Positions 1 to 5,993 of a stretch of 5,993 bases of DNA are shown here, in pieces; position 1 is the stretch's first letter, and the number at the start of each line of letters is the position of its first letter. The position numbers and the translations under genes were made by a program. This stretch comes from an uncultured Bacteroidales bacterium (GTDB lineage Bacteria > Bacteroidota > Bacteroidia > Bacteroidales > Bacteroidaceae): positions 1 to 5,993 of the forward strand of contig CAMBWV010000072.1 of NCBI GenBank assembly GCA_945871755.1, read 5' to 3'. Under the pieces are notes generated by a model. It made no database searches. It had not been told where the DNA came from and saw only the letters and a list, made by a program, of their open reading frames with translations.

Positions 1-198
1 TGGCCCGAATGGATGCCCTTGGTAGGCGGTGATGTATTCTTCGGTGCTGTATTCAACTTTGCCGATGCCGCCATCTCCTGCGGTGCTGTCGCTATCCTGC
101 TCTTCTACAACAAATACCTGACGGGCAAGGACAAGAAGGCTGCTGCCGCCGACACCTCTTCCGCCTCCAACGAATCCGTTGCTTCTTCCGCCGAATAA
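1..198 (+). CDS. lspA: Lipoprotein signal peptidase (signal peptidase II), C-terminal part, cut by the window edge
   Basis: The frame is open from the first base and ends at TAA 196-198, giving the last 65 residues of a longer protein. LspA is an inner-membrane aspartyl protease that removes the signal peptide of prolipoproteins just before the lipid-modified cysteine. The visible part has the family's last conserved block, VFNFADAAI, whose Asp (codon 64-66) matches the second catalytic aspartate. It is followed by the final membrane helix (roughly SCGAVAILLFYNKYL) and a Lys-rich stop-transfer segment (KDKK). The protein then ends in a short Ala/Ser-rich cytoplasmic tail that is not part of the core fold. 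The first catalytic Asp and the start lie upstream of the window; the ATG at 13 is internal. A lipoprotein gene begins 20 bases downstream, probably in the same operon. The identification rests on the FNxAD motif and topology, and I am fairly sure of it. Confidence 0.9.
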   Translation, partial: WPEWMPLVGGDVFFGAVFNFADAAISCGAVAILLFYNKYLTGKDKKAAAADTSSASNESVASSAE

Positions 199-218
199 CC
201 CTCCCAGATATACCGCCC

Positions 219-1127
219 ATGTTCTATCGTCTTTCTGCATCTTTCCTCTTCGTTTGCAGCCTTCTCGTTCTGGCAGGTTGCAAAGCCAAGACGCCCGAGG
301 GTATTCCCTCCGAGCGTCAGATGGAGAATATTCTCTACGATTACCAACTGGCACAAGCGCTGGCTGGTGCGCGCAGTGATAGTGTGGCCTACTACGAGCG
401 ATACTACGTCGGGCTGGTCTTGGAGAAATATGGTCTGACGGCCCAGCAGTTTGACGAGGCTGTGGCTTATTATAGTGGTCGTGCCGAGGTGTTGGGCAAG
501 ATTTACAATCGCATCAACGAGCGCCTGGCCGAAGCCGCTCCCAGTGGCGGAACGACAGAGAATGCTTATGCCAAGATGCTCAATGCCAAGGGCGACACGC
601 TCAATCTCTGGCACGAGCGCGACACCTATGTACTTTCAGCCACGGGACAGAACCGCATGGAATTCAGTATTCCCGTTGACACCGCCGTACAGGCAGGCGA
701 CCGCCTCCTCTTCGAGTTTACTCCGCGCTGGCTCTACCGCGAGGGACAGAAGGAAGCCACCATTTGCATGGCCCTTCACTACAAGGGCGACTCTATGGCC
801 GTCGTGACAAATCAGATTTATTCTAGTGCGCGACAAGGCGTCACCCTCCACGTGGACGACAAGCCCTTAGAGCGCATCACAGGTTTCGTCTATCAGCAAG
901 CCTCCTGGTCCAGTTCGCCCAAACTGCTCGTTATTACCGCGCCCATTTTGGCCCGTTTCCGCACGCAGCGTTCCAAACCAACCGCCCAGCCTGCTGACTC
1001 CATCGCCGCGGACTCCATTGTAACAAGCGACAGCCTCAGCAATAAGTCCATTCAGCGAACGGCCGAGCAACTTATTCGCGACAGCCTCCTTCGCCAAGAG
1101 AGCCAGCGCCGCCCGCACTTCAAGTAA
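219..1127 (+). CDS. DUF4296-type lipoprotein
   Basis: This 302-residue protein starts with a lipoprotein signal peptide: a short N-terminus with Arg4, a hydrophobic stretch, and the lipobox LAGC at 18-21, so Cys21 should be the lipidated residue. The residues after Cys21 (KAKTPEG) lack the acidic cluster typical of the Bacteroidetes surface-export signal, so I would place it on the periplasmic side, but this is inference. Residues about 28-108 (IPSERQMENILYDYQLAQAL onward) resemble the DUF4296 helical domain of Bacteroidetes, in which a Pro and a conserved ILYD-like motif open the domain. Residues about 125-245 look beta-rich, and I do not recognise them. The tail (about 250-302) is low-complexity, rich in Asp-Ser pairs and then in Arg/Gln. 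The start at 219 is preferred because it places the signal peptide at the N-terminus. The function is unknown. It lies between lspA and a small gene, with gaps of 20 and 21 bases. Confidence 0.82.
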   Translation: MFYRLSASFLFVCSLLVLAGCKAKTPEGIPSERQMENILYDYQLAQALAGARSDSVAYYERYYVGLVLEKYGLTAQQFDEAVAYYSGRAEVLGKIYNRINERLAEAAPSGGTTENAYAKMLNAKGDTLNLWHERDTYVLSATGQNRMEFSIPVDTAVQAGDRLLFEFTPRWLYREGQKEATICMALHYKGDSMAVVTNQIYSSARQGVTLHVDDKPLERITGFVYQQASWSSSPKLLVITAPILARFRTQRSKPTAQPADSIAADSIVTSDSLSNKSIQRTAEQLIRDSLLRQESQRRPHFK

Positions 1128-1148
1128 CCTCCTATTCGCCCTTCTCCA

Positions 1149-1328
1149 ATGCAAATGCGCCGCATCGCCGTCAGCCGCCTGCACTTACCAAACGGTACTA
1201 TCCTGCACAATCAAGTAATAGAACTCTGCGACGGCCAGCCCCAGCGTTACTATCCCCTCGTTCAGGAGTTGCCTGCCACTGAATGGCTAGGAGGCGATTT
1301 CGAATGGCCATCGCAGCAAGAAACCTAA
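1149..1328 (+). CDS. Small conserved-looking protein of 59 residues, function unknown
   Basis: An open frame runs from ATG 1149 to TAA 1326-1328; a second ATG at 1155 would shorten the product by two residues. The product begins MQMRRIAVSRLHLPNG, continues with an alternating hydrophobic pattern (ILHNQVIEL), then YYPLVQELPATEWLGGDF, and ends in a polar tail. It has no signal peptide or membrane helix, so it is probably cytoplasmic. The pattern of a basic 'RRIA' start, a 'VIEL' strand, 'YPL.QE' and 'TEWLGG' resembles small uncharacterised Bacteroidetes proteins I remember, but I could not search. Its codon choice (CTG, GCC, CGC, CAG) is like that of the upstream genes and unlike the A+T-rich DNA that starts soon after its stop. 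It begins 21 bases after the DUF4296-type lipoprotein gene, so it is probably the last gene of the lspA unit. No function can be assigned. Confidence 0.68.
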   Translation: MQMRRIAVSRLHLPNGTILHNQVIELCDGQPQRYYPLVQELPATEWLGGDFEWPSQQET

Positions 1329-1397
1329 AGCAAGGAGTTGGCATAGCACCCCTAGGACGCATCTTTTGAAATCCCACAGCAATGACCGTAGTAGTCA

Positions 1398-1405
1398 TAT
1401 CTTTG
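1398..1405 (+). promoter_or_regulatory. Possible Bacteroidetes -7 promoter box with no gene behind it
   Basis: TATCTTTG matches the Bacteroidetes primary-sigma -7 consensus TAnnTTTG exactly. No good -33 TTG/TTTG element sits at the usual 19-21 bases upstream; the nearest is TTTTG at 1364-1368, about 29 bases away, which is too far. No open reading frame of useful length follows before the hairpin at 1525. It could be a chance match, a decayed promoter, or the start of a short non-coding transcript. Confidence 0.3.
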
Positions 1406-1515
1406 TTAGAGGTGAATCCAGTAAATGATAATAAGTATCCGCAACCAAAGGATAAAACAAAATCTACGGCACGATAGTCGCAAATCCATCGTAAGCTAAT
1501 TTATAGAACCTACCT

Positions 1516-1553
1516 AAAACAAAAAAGAGAGTCAAGTGCTGACTCTCTTGTTT
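1516..1553. terminator. Rho-independent terminator, probably bidirectional and strongest for uvrB
   Basis: AAGAGAGTCA (1525-1534) and TGACTCTCTT (1540-1549) form a perfect 10-bp stem with the five-base loop AGTGC. Read on the minus strand, the hairpin is followed by a run of T broken by a single G (the complement of 1516-1524), as expected for an intrinsic terminator, and it lies 55 bases past the uvrB stop codon. On the plus strand the hairpin is followed only by GTTTGTAG, a poorer U-tract, so termination of the lspA unit here is plausible but less certain. Confidence 0.85.
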
Positions 1554-1604
1554 GTAGCTATATGATTTTTGAATGGATATACTTCTTGGACGGTTTGTCC
1601 TGTC

Positions 1605-3680
1605 TTATTTTCCATCCTCCTCAGAGAGGCGGAGGAGTTCGTCGCGCAGTTGGGCGGCTAGGATGAAATCGAAGCTGGCGGCGGCCTGCTTCATTTCTTT
1701 TTGTAGGCGGGCGATTTTTTCCTCGCGGGTTTCTTGGGGCGAATTCTTGGGGGATTTGGCGGTGTTGTACTTGGTGGGGGCTTCTGCTGCTTGTGAGGTG
1801 GCAGAGGTTGTGGGTAGGTTGTAGGTGATGGATGGGGCGGTCGAGGAGAGGGAAGGCGTGGGGCGGGATTCGCTGCGGCCGTTGCTGCCTATCGGCATAT
1901 CGGTGATGGCCTTGCGAATTTGGCGCGGGGTGATGTGGTGCTCCTCGTTGTAGTGCAGTTGTTTCATGCGGCGGCGCTCCGTTTCGTCAATGGTTTGCTG
2001 CATGGAGCCCGTTATCTGGTGGGCATACATAATGACGAGGCCGTCCACGTTGCGGGCGGCGCGGCCTGCCGTCTGGGTGAGTGAACGATGGGAGCGCAGG
2101 AAACCCTCTTTGTCGGCATCGAGGATGGCCACGAGCGAAACTTCGGGGAGGTCGAGACCCTCGCGCAAGAGGTTCACACCAACGAGGACCTGATAGATGC
2201 CACGGCGCAGGTCGGCCAGAATCTGCACGCGCTCCACGGTGTCCACATCGCTGTGGATGTAGGCCGCGTTGACGCCGTTCTTGAGCAGGAAGGCGGTGAG
2301 CTCTTCGGCCATTCGCTTCGTGAGGGTGGTGACCAGCGTGCGCTCATCGCGCTCCAGGCGGAGGCGAATTTCCTCCATCAGGTCGTCAACGGGATAGTCC
2401 GTGTCGCGCACCTGTATCTCGGGGTCCAGCAGCCCCGTGGGGCGAACCACCTGTTCGACCACGACGCCTTCGCTCTCGTTGAGTTCGTAGTCGGCAGGCG
2501 TAGCACTGATATAAATGGTCTGGGGCGTCATCTCGCGAAACTCATCAAAGGTCAGCGGGCGGTTGTCCAGAGCTGCGGGCAGGCGGAAGCCGTAATCTAC
2601 AAGAGCCGTCTTGCGCGAGCGGTCGCCGCCGTACATCGCGCCAATCTGGGGAATGCTCACGTGGCTCTCGTCAATGACCATCAGGAAATCCTTGGGGAAG
2701 AAGTCCAGCAGACAGTAGGGACGTGTGCCTGGCTTGCGCCCATCAAAATAGCGCGAATAGTTCTCAATGCCGCTGCAATGACCCAGTTCGCGAATCATCT
2801 CAATGTCGTAGGTGACGCGCTCGTAGAGGCGTTTGGCTTCTAGGTTCTTGCCGATTTCCTTGAAGTAGGCCACTTGTGCGGTGAGGTCGTCTTGTATCTG
2901 TCGGATGGCCAGTTCTTGCGTTTCCTTGGAGGTGAGGAAGAGGTTGGCGGGATAAATCTTGTAACTGTCAAAGGTGGCTAGGCGCACGCCCGTGATGGCA
3001 TCCACTTCTTCAATGGCGTCAATCTCGTCGTCCCAGAAGGTGATGCGAATCAGGTTGTCGGCATAGGCCAGAAAGACATCCACCGTGTCGCCCTTGAGGC
3101 GGAAGTTGCCTGCCTTGGGCGCTATGTCGTTGCGCACGTAGAGGCCATCCACGAGGCGGCGCAGCAGGACGGTCTGTGCCAGGCGTTGGCCCACGTGGAG
3201 TTCAATGACATTCTCGTAGAAAGCCGAGGGATTGCCCATACCATAGATGCACGAAACGGAGGAAACGACGATGACATCGTTGCGCCCCGAGAGGAGGGCC
3301 GAGGTGGCGGCGAGGCGCAGTTTGTCAATCTCTTCGTTGATGGCCAAGTCCTTTTCGATGTACGTATCGGTGGCGGCAATGTAGGCTTCGGGCTGATAGT
3401 AGTCGTAGTAGGAAACGTAGTATTCCACGGCATTGTGGGGGAAGAACGCCTTGAACTCCTGGTAGAGTTGTGCCGCCAGCGTCTTGTTGTGACTAAGCAC
3501 CAAGGCGGGGCGACCCATTTGGGCAATGACGTTGGCAATGGTGAACGTCTTGCCCGAACCGGTCACGCCGAGTAGGGTCTGGCCTTTCTGCCCAGCGCGA
3601 AGTCCTTCCACCAACTGGCGGATGGCTTCGGGCTGGTCGCCTGCGGGGGAATAGTCGGAAACAAGTTGGAAGGGTTGCAT
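1605..3680 (-). CDS. uvrB: UvrABC excinuclease subunit B
   Basis: This 691-residue protein is the UvrB subunit of nucleotide excision repair. It receives damaged DNA from UvrA, opens it with weak ATP-dependent helicase activity, verifies the lesion and recruits UvrC. The motifs appear in order: Walker A GVTGSGKT (38-45); the Tyr-rich beta-hairpin YYVSYYDYYQPEAY (87-100) that is inserted between the DNA strands; Walker B DESH (337-340); helicase motif V around GVNLLREGLDLPEVS (501-515); motif VI QTAGRAARN (536-544); and a C-terminal UVR domain (about 654-689, with AAQLRDEL) that contacts UvrC. All key residues are present and the length is close to the usual 660-690. The segment of about 597-650 linking helicase core and UVR domain is unusually rich in Ser, Thr, Pro and Ala. 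The ATG start gives the canonical N-terminus FQLVSDYSPAGDQPEAI. It lies 43 bases after the hydrolase gene with no visible promoter between, and is followed by the hairpin at 1525-1549. Confidence 0.98.
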   Translation of the reverse strand: MQPFQLVSDYSPAGDQPEAIRQLVEGLRAGQKGQTLLGVTGSGKTFTIANVIAQMGRPALVLSHNKTLAAQLYQEFKAFFPHNAVEYYVSYYDYYQPEAYIAATDTYIEKDLAINEEIDKLRLAATSALLSGRNDVIVVSSVSCIYGMGNPSAFYENVIELHVGQRLAQTVLLRRLVDGLYVRNDIAPKAGNFRLKGDTVDVFLAYADNLIRITFWDDEIDAIEEVDAITGVRLATFDSYKIYPANLFLTSKETQELAIRQIQDDLTAQVAYFKEIGKNLEAKRLYERVTYDIEMIRELGHCSGIENYSRYFDGRKPGTRPYCLLDFFPKDFLMVIDESHVSIPQIGAMYGGDRSRKTALVDYGFRLPAALDNRPLTFDEFREMTPQTIYISATPADYELNESEGVVVEQVVRPTGLLDPEIQVRDTDYPVDDLMEEIRLRLERDERTLVTTLTKRMAEELTAFLLKNGVNAAYIHSDVDTVERVQILADLRRGIYQVLVGVNLLREGLDLPEVSLVAILDADKEGFLRSHRSLTQTAGRAARNVDGLVIMYAHQITGSMQQTIDETERRRMKQLHYNEEHHITPRQIRKAITDMPIGSNGRSESRPTPSLSSTAPSITYNLPTTSATSQAAEAPTKYNTAKSPKNSPQETREEKIARLQKEMKQAAASFDFILAAQLRDELLRLSEEDGK

Positions 3681-3723
3681 CTTGCTGTTTGTGCGTTAGT
3701 GTATAGGACGGGCTGAGGTAGAT

Positions 3724-5226
3724 TTACCGGACTATCTTCTTCTGTCCGTTGGCGTCAATTTGAATGCCAGGCTGGTTGGGCTGTATGCGGCGGCCGCTGA
3801 GGTCGAACACAGGGCCTTGCTTTGTGCTCGTCTTGGCGTGCTGGATGCCCGTGAGGGGAGCGGCAAGGTCCACGAGGACGGAGGTGGGATAGATGCGGCG
3901 CTTGTCGAAGAAACCGCTGACGCTTGTGGCCATATCGGCTAGGGAGGGTTCAAGCACACCGTAGAAATACACCTGTCCATTGGCCTTCACCGTGACGGGG
4001 CGTGTGGGGTCTATCAGTTCGGGATTGAGATAGACGCGGAGTTTGCCCGTGGTGAGTGCCTTGCGGCTCTTGTTCCATCGCAGGTCGAGGCCGTCGCGCG
4101 TCTCCATGACTGTGTAGGAAACCTTGTCAATGGTGAGCGTGACCACGTTGTCGTTGATCATCTGCGTGTAGAAGACGCGGCCGCTTTTAGTGCCCAGCGG
4201 ATTTTCTTCTTCCCAAAGGTTGAAGTAGCCGTGGCGCTTCTGTCCGTCCATGTCGAAATTCTCCCATTGCACATTCTTCGGGTAAGGATTGCGCGAGGGC
4301 TGTTGTGCCAGCCAAGGAGTAGTCTCGCCGTAGGGAATCTTGTGGGCGCAGTCGGGCACAAGGGAGATGCTGTAGTTGAAAGCGTCGGGCCAGCCCGTCT
4401 TGAGTTTCTTGAAAGCCTGCTGGGCATAGGATGTCAGCGTGCTGCGGTAGAATCCCGTGTCGTTGGCGCCAGTGCGGAGGTTGAAGGCCAGGTTGAAACA
4501 GTTTTCGGCCGGAGCGTTCTTCAGAGGCTCGCCGCCCGCCATCGGGCCAGCGCCAGCCAGGTAGTCGCCATAGAAGGAGGCGAGGCGCTGACTGCCATAC
4601 GCCCCCTCGGAAATACCAATGAAGAAGAGGCGGTCGGGGTCAATGTCGGGGTTGAGCATGGCCAACCGTATCAGTCGTTCCCAGGCGTATTGCTTCGACT
4701 TCTGCCACCAGCGGTAGTAGTCGCCCTCGTTGGGAATCTGCGGAATGAAATAGACGGAGGGCGCGTCCTCAAACTTGCGGCAGAGGTTGTAGGCCGAGGC
4801 AAACTCCTCGTCCTTGTCGCCCGAGCCGTGCAGGAAGATGTACATCGGATAGCCCGTTTCGGGGCGCTCGGATGCTTCGCCTTTATAACCAAAATAGAAG
4901 GGCATGACGGCACTAGGCTCGAGGTCTTCGGGCAAAATCCAGCGGTTGTAGTCCTCGTTCGTCAGCGGTGCGAGGGTGGGCAGACCATCTTCCACCAATT
5001 GAGCATTGGCCTGTTGCCAAGCGCGCCACACCAACTCCTGTGCGCTGCTCACGTCCGTCCAATCTATGGCGGAGAGGTCGGGCAGGCTGGGGTTCATGTC
5101 CAGCAGGTGGTGATAGAAATATTGGGTCAGGGCTTGCTCGTCGTCTGTCGTGTCGGCTAGGGTAGGGAGGGCTGGACAGAGTAGGGCGACCACGAGGAGA
5201 AACTTTAGGAGAAAGAGATTGCGCAT
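3724..5226 (-). CDS. Secreted alpha/beta-hydrolase (esterase-like) with C-terminal beta-rich domain and Bacteroidetes-type tail
   Basis: I chose the ATG at 5226, giving 500 residues. A TTG at 5259 in the same frame would add 11 residues, overlap the upstream gene and bury the signal peptide. The chosen start gives a classic signal peptide: MRN, a long hydrophobic core, and likely cleavage near LPTLA-DTT. Numbering from this start, a central alpha/beta-hydrolase domain (about 125-310) shows an oxyanion-type HGSG (133-136), the nucleophile elbow GISEG with Ser206, a possible acid Asp256 in GANDTGF, and a probable catalytic His295 in DCAHKIPY. This recalls PHB-depolymerase-like or feruloyl-esterase-like enzymes, but the substrate is unknown. 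A beta-rich region (about 345-455) follows, with LRVYLNPELIDPTRPVTVKA recalling a module I have seen after other Bacteroidetes hydrolases. The last 28 residues are a VFDLSGRR...NGQKKIVR tail. It starts 19 bases after the thioesterase stop and is probably co-transcribed with it and uvrB. Confidence 0.83.
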   Translation of the reverse strand: MRNLFLLKFLLVVALLCPALPTLADTTDDEQALTQYFYHHLLDMNPSLPDLSAIDWTDVSSAQELVWRAWQQANAQLVEDGLPTLAPLTNEDYNRWILPEDLEPSAVMPFYFGYKGEASERPETGYPMYIFLHGSGDKDEEFASAYNLCRKFEDAPSVYFIPQIPNEGDYYRWWQKSKQYAWERLIRLAMLNPDIDPDRLFFIGISEGAYGSQRLASFYGDYLAGAGPMAGGEPLKNAPAENCFNLAFNLRTGANDTGFYRSTLTSYAQQAFKKLKTGWPDAFNYSISLVPDCAHKIPYGETTPWLAQQPSRNPYPKNVQWENFDMDGQKRHGYFNLWEEENPLGTKSGRVFYTQMINDNVVTLTIDKVSYTVMETRDGLDLRWNKSRKALTTGKLRVYLNPELIDPTRPVTVKANGQVYFYGVLEPSLADMATSVSGFFDKRRIYPTSVLVDLAAPLTGIQHAKTSTKQGPVFDLSGRRIQPNQPGIQIDANGQKKIVR

Positions 5227-5245
5227 GATGAGGGAGGAAAAGAGG

Positions 5246-5989
5246 TTATTCAAAAACAAGAGTAATCTTGGTCGTCACGGTTTCGCCGTTGCGCTTGATG
5301 ACGACAGCGGCTTGATTGTCCACGATGCCGTCGGTGAAGAACTGCAACTGGTCGCCGACATACGATTCACCGCCATAGGCCATCTCGGCGCGGCGCACGC
5401 GGCGGCCTTCTCCGCAGATAGTTGCGCTGAAGAGGTCCATTGCCATTTGCAGATAGCGGATAGAATTGACGTGGCCGTTGACGTCGAGGTCGCTGTAGCC
5501 AGCCGTGAGCGTATAGACGGGCTCCTTGGCCTTCACCACAATGCGGCTTGATTCGGCAATGGGCACCTGTTCCTCGCAGATGTACTCTCCGATGTTGCCC
5601 TCTGGCAGGGTGGAGAGGTCGCGCGGGCGGCGTGTGTCCAGGTCAATGAGGGCCCAGGTGCTCATGGCATGGCCGAAGGGCTTGTCCGTGCCTGGGGCTT
5701 GGATGGAGAACATACGGTCGGTAAACTGGCGATAAACGCGCGTCACCCACGTTTCGATGGCATAGTCCTCGCCCGTGGCGGGCATGCGGTCCATTTCAAT
5801 GACAAGGCGAGCCAGCACCCACACGTGGTTGCTGCGAATCATGTCCTTGAATCCAAAACCGCGGGCATCAGCGTGCATACCAGCACAACGGAGAATCTGA
5901 TTGCCCAGCAGGCCCCAAGAGAGGTGGCCCGTGTGGTCTTCGGTGAAGGGTTCAACGCGATAGGCTGTAGAATCTTTTTGAGGTTTCAT
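5246..5989 (-). CDS. Acyl-ACP thioesterase (FatA/FatB-like, double hot-dog fold)
   Basis: This 247-residue cytoplasmic protein matches bacterial acyl-[acyl-carrier-protein] thioesterases, which hydrolyse acyl-ACP to free fatty acid and holo-ACP and so end fatty acid synthesis. The N-terminal hot-dog repeat (about 8-135) has the segment VWVLARLVIEMDRMPATGE, comparable to the plant 'W...K....IDRYP..GE' motif. The C-terminal repeat (about 155-245) has YSDLDVNGHVNSIRYL, whose Asp169, Asn171 and His173 align with the catalytic D-x-N-x-H of plant FatB. Glu208 in YGGESYVGD aligns with the later catalytic Glu by my reading. The length is typical for the bacterial family, which lacks the plant transit peptide. 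The gene is complete: ATG 5989, TAA 5246-5248. The hydrolase gene begins 19 bases further on. Its promoter, and any partner gene upstream, lie outside the window. The chain-length preference cannot be read from the sequence. Confidence 0.92.
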   Translation of the reverse strand: MKPQKDSTAYRVEPFTEDHTGHLSWGLLGNQILRCAGMHADARGFGFKDMIRSNHVWVLARLVIEMDRMPATGEDYAIETWVTRVYRQFTDRMFSIQAPGTDKPFGHAMSTWALIDLDTRRPRDLSTLPEGNIGEYICEEQVPIAESSRIVVKAKEPVYTLTAGYSDLDVNGHVNSIRYLQMAMDLFSATICGEGRRVRRAEMAYGGESYVGDQLQFFTDGIVDNQAAVVIKRNGETVTTKITLVFE

Positions 5990-5993
5990 GGAT

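Larger units (their letters stand above)
1329..1604. other. Intergenic region between convergent units
   Basis: This 276-base stretch has no credible protein gene. Its second half is much more A+T-rich than the genes: by my count 1401-1520 is about 36% G+C. It contains a promoter-like box (1398-1405), a weak 5-bp inverted repeat (ACGAT 1471-1475 with ATCGT 1488-1492), and a strong hairpin (1525-1549). The longest plausible plus-strand frame here is only 31 codons (ATG 1382 to TAG) and has no support. I see no transposon ends or direct repeats. Confidence 0.7.

Noticed and set aside
105..614. Minus-strand open frame of 169 codons across the end of lspA and the start of the lipoprotein gene
   Set aside because: It crosses two real plus-strand genes and their junction, and its product shows no family motifs.
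1198..1398. Minus-strand open frame of 66 codons over the small gene and the intergenic DNA
   Set aside because: It covers most of the better-supported plus-strand small gene and has no recognisable pattern.
1382..1477. Plus-strand 31-codon frame from ATG 1382 in the intergenic region
   Set aside because: It is too short and its product is unpatterned. It also overlaps the promoter-like box, so translation is unlikely.
1471..1492. Inverted repeat ACGAT...ATCGT
   Set aside because: Only five base pairs with a 12-base loop, which is expected by chance in A+T-rich DNA.
2088..2843. Plus-strand open frame of 251 codons opposite uvrB
   Set aside because: It is fully antisense to the conserved helicase core of uvrB, and its product has the His/Val/Ala-rich composition of a reverse-complement shadow.
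3681..3723. Possible separate promoter for uvrB in the gap before its start
   Set aside because: No TAnnTTTG-like box or TTTG element at suitable spacing is visible on the minus strand in this 43-base gap.
4231..5160. Long plus-strand open frame of 309 codons opposite the hydrolase gene
   Set aside because: It lies wholly antisense to a gene with a signal peptide and hydrolase motifs. Its product is Val/Gly/Ala/Leu-rich with no recognisable motif, as expected for a shadow frame in G+C-rich coding DNA.

Overview
The window looks like an ordinary chromosomal segment of a member of the Bacteroidales, probably Prevotellaceae-like. The basis is the family content: a lipoprotein of the DUF4296 type next to lspA, a bacterial FatA/FatB-like acyl-ACP thioesterase, and a secreted hydrolase ending in the 'DLSGRR...G.QI..NGQKK' type of tail common in Prevotella and Bacteroides secreted proteins. 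Shine-Dalgarno sequences are largely absent before the starts, which also fits Bacteroidetes. Coding DNA is fairly G+C-rich for the group. The genus was not tested by any search.

There are two convergent transcription units. The plus-strand unit (1-1328) holds the 3' end of lspA (signal peptidase II), a 302-residue DUF4296-type lipoprotein, and a 59-residue small protein, with gaps of 20 and 21 bases, so they are probably co-transcribed. The minus-strand unit, read from 5989 down to 1605, holds an acyl-ACP thioesterase, a secreted alpha/beta-hydrolase and uvrB, with gaps of 19 and 43 bases. A perfect 10-bp hairpin at 1525-1549, with an A-rich flank on its left side, lies between the two units and is well placed to end uvrB transcription. 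It may also stop transcription from the other side.

The genes do not form one pathway. LspA would mature the lipoprotein encoded directly after it. The thioesterase releases fatty acids from acyl carrier protein in the cytoplasm, the hydrolase acts outside the inner membrane on an unknown ester or similar substrate, and UvrB is the damage-verifying helicase-like subunit of nucleotide excision repair.

I did not find a convincing new multi-gene system. The items most worth a second look are the 59-residue small gene, the A+T-rich intergenic stretch with a promoter-like box that leads into the hairpin (a possible small RNA), the architecture of the secreted hydrolase, and the low-complexity linker in UvrB.
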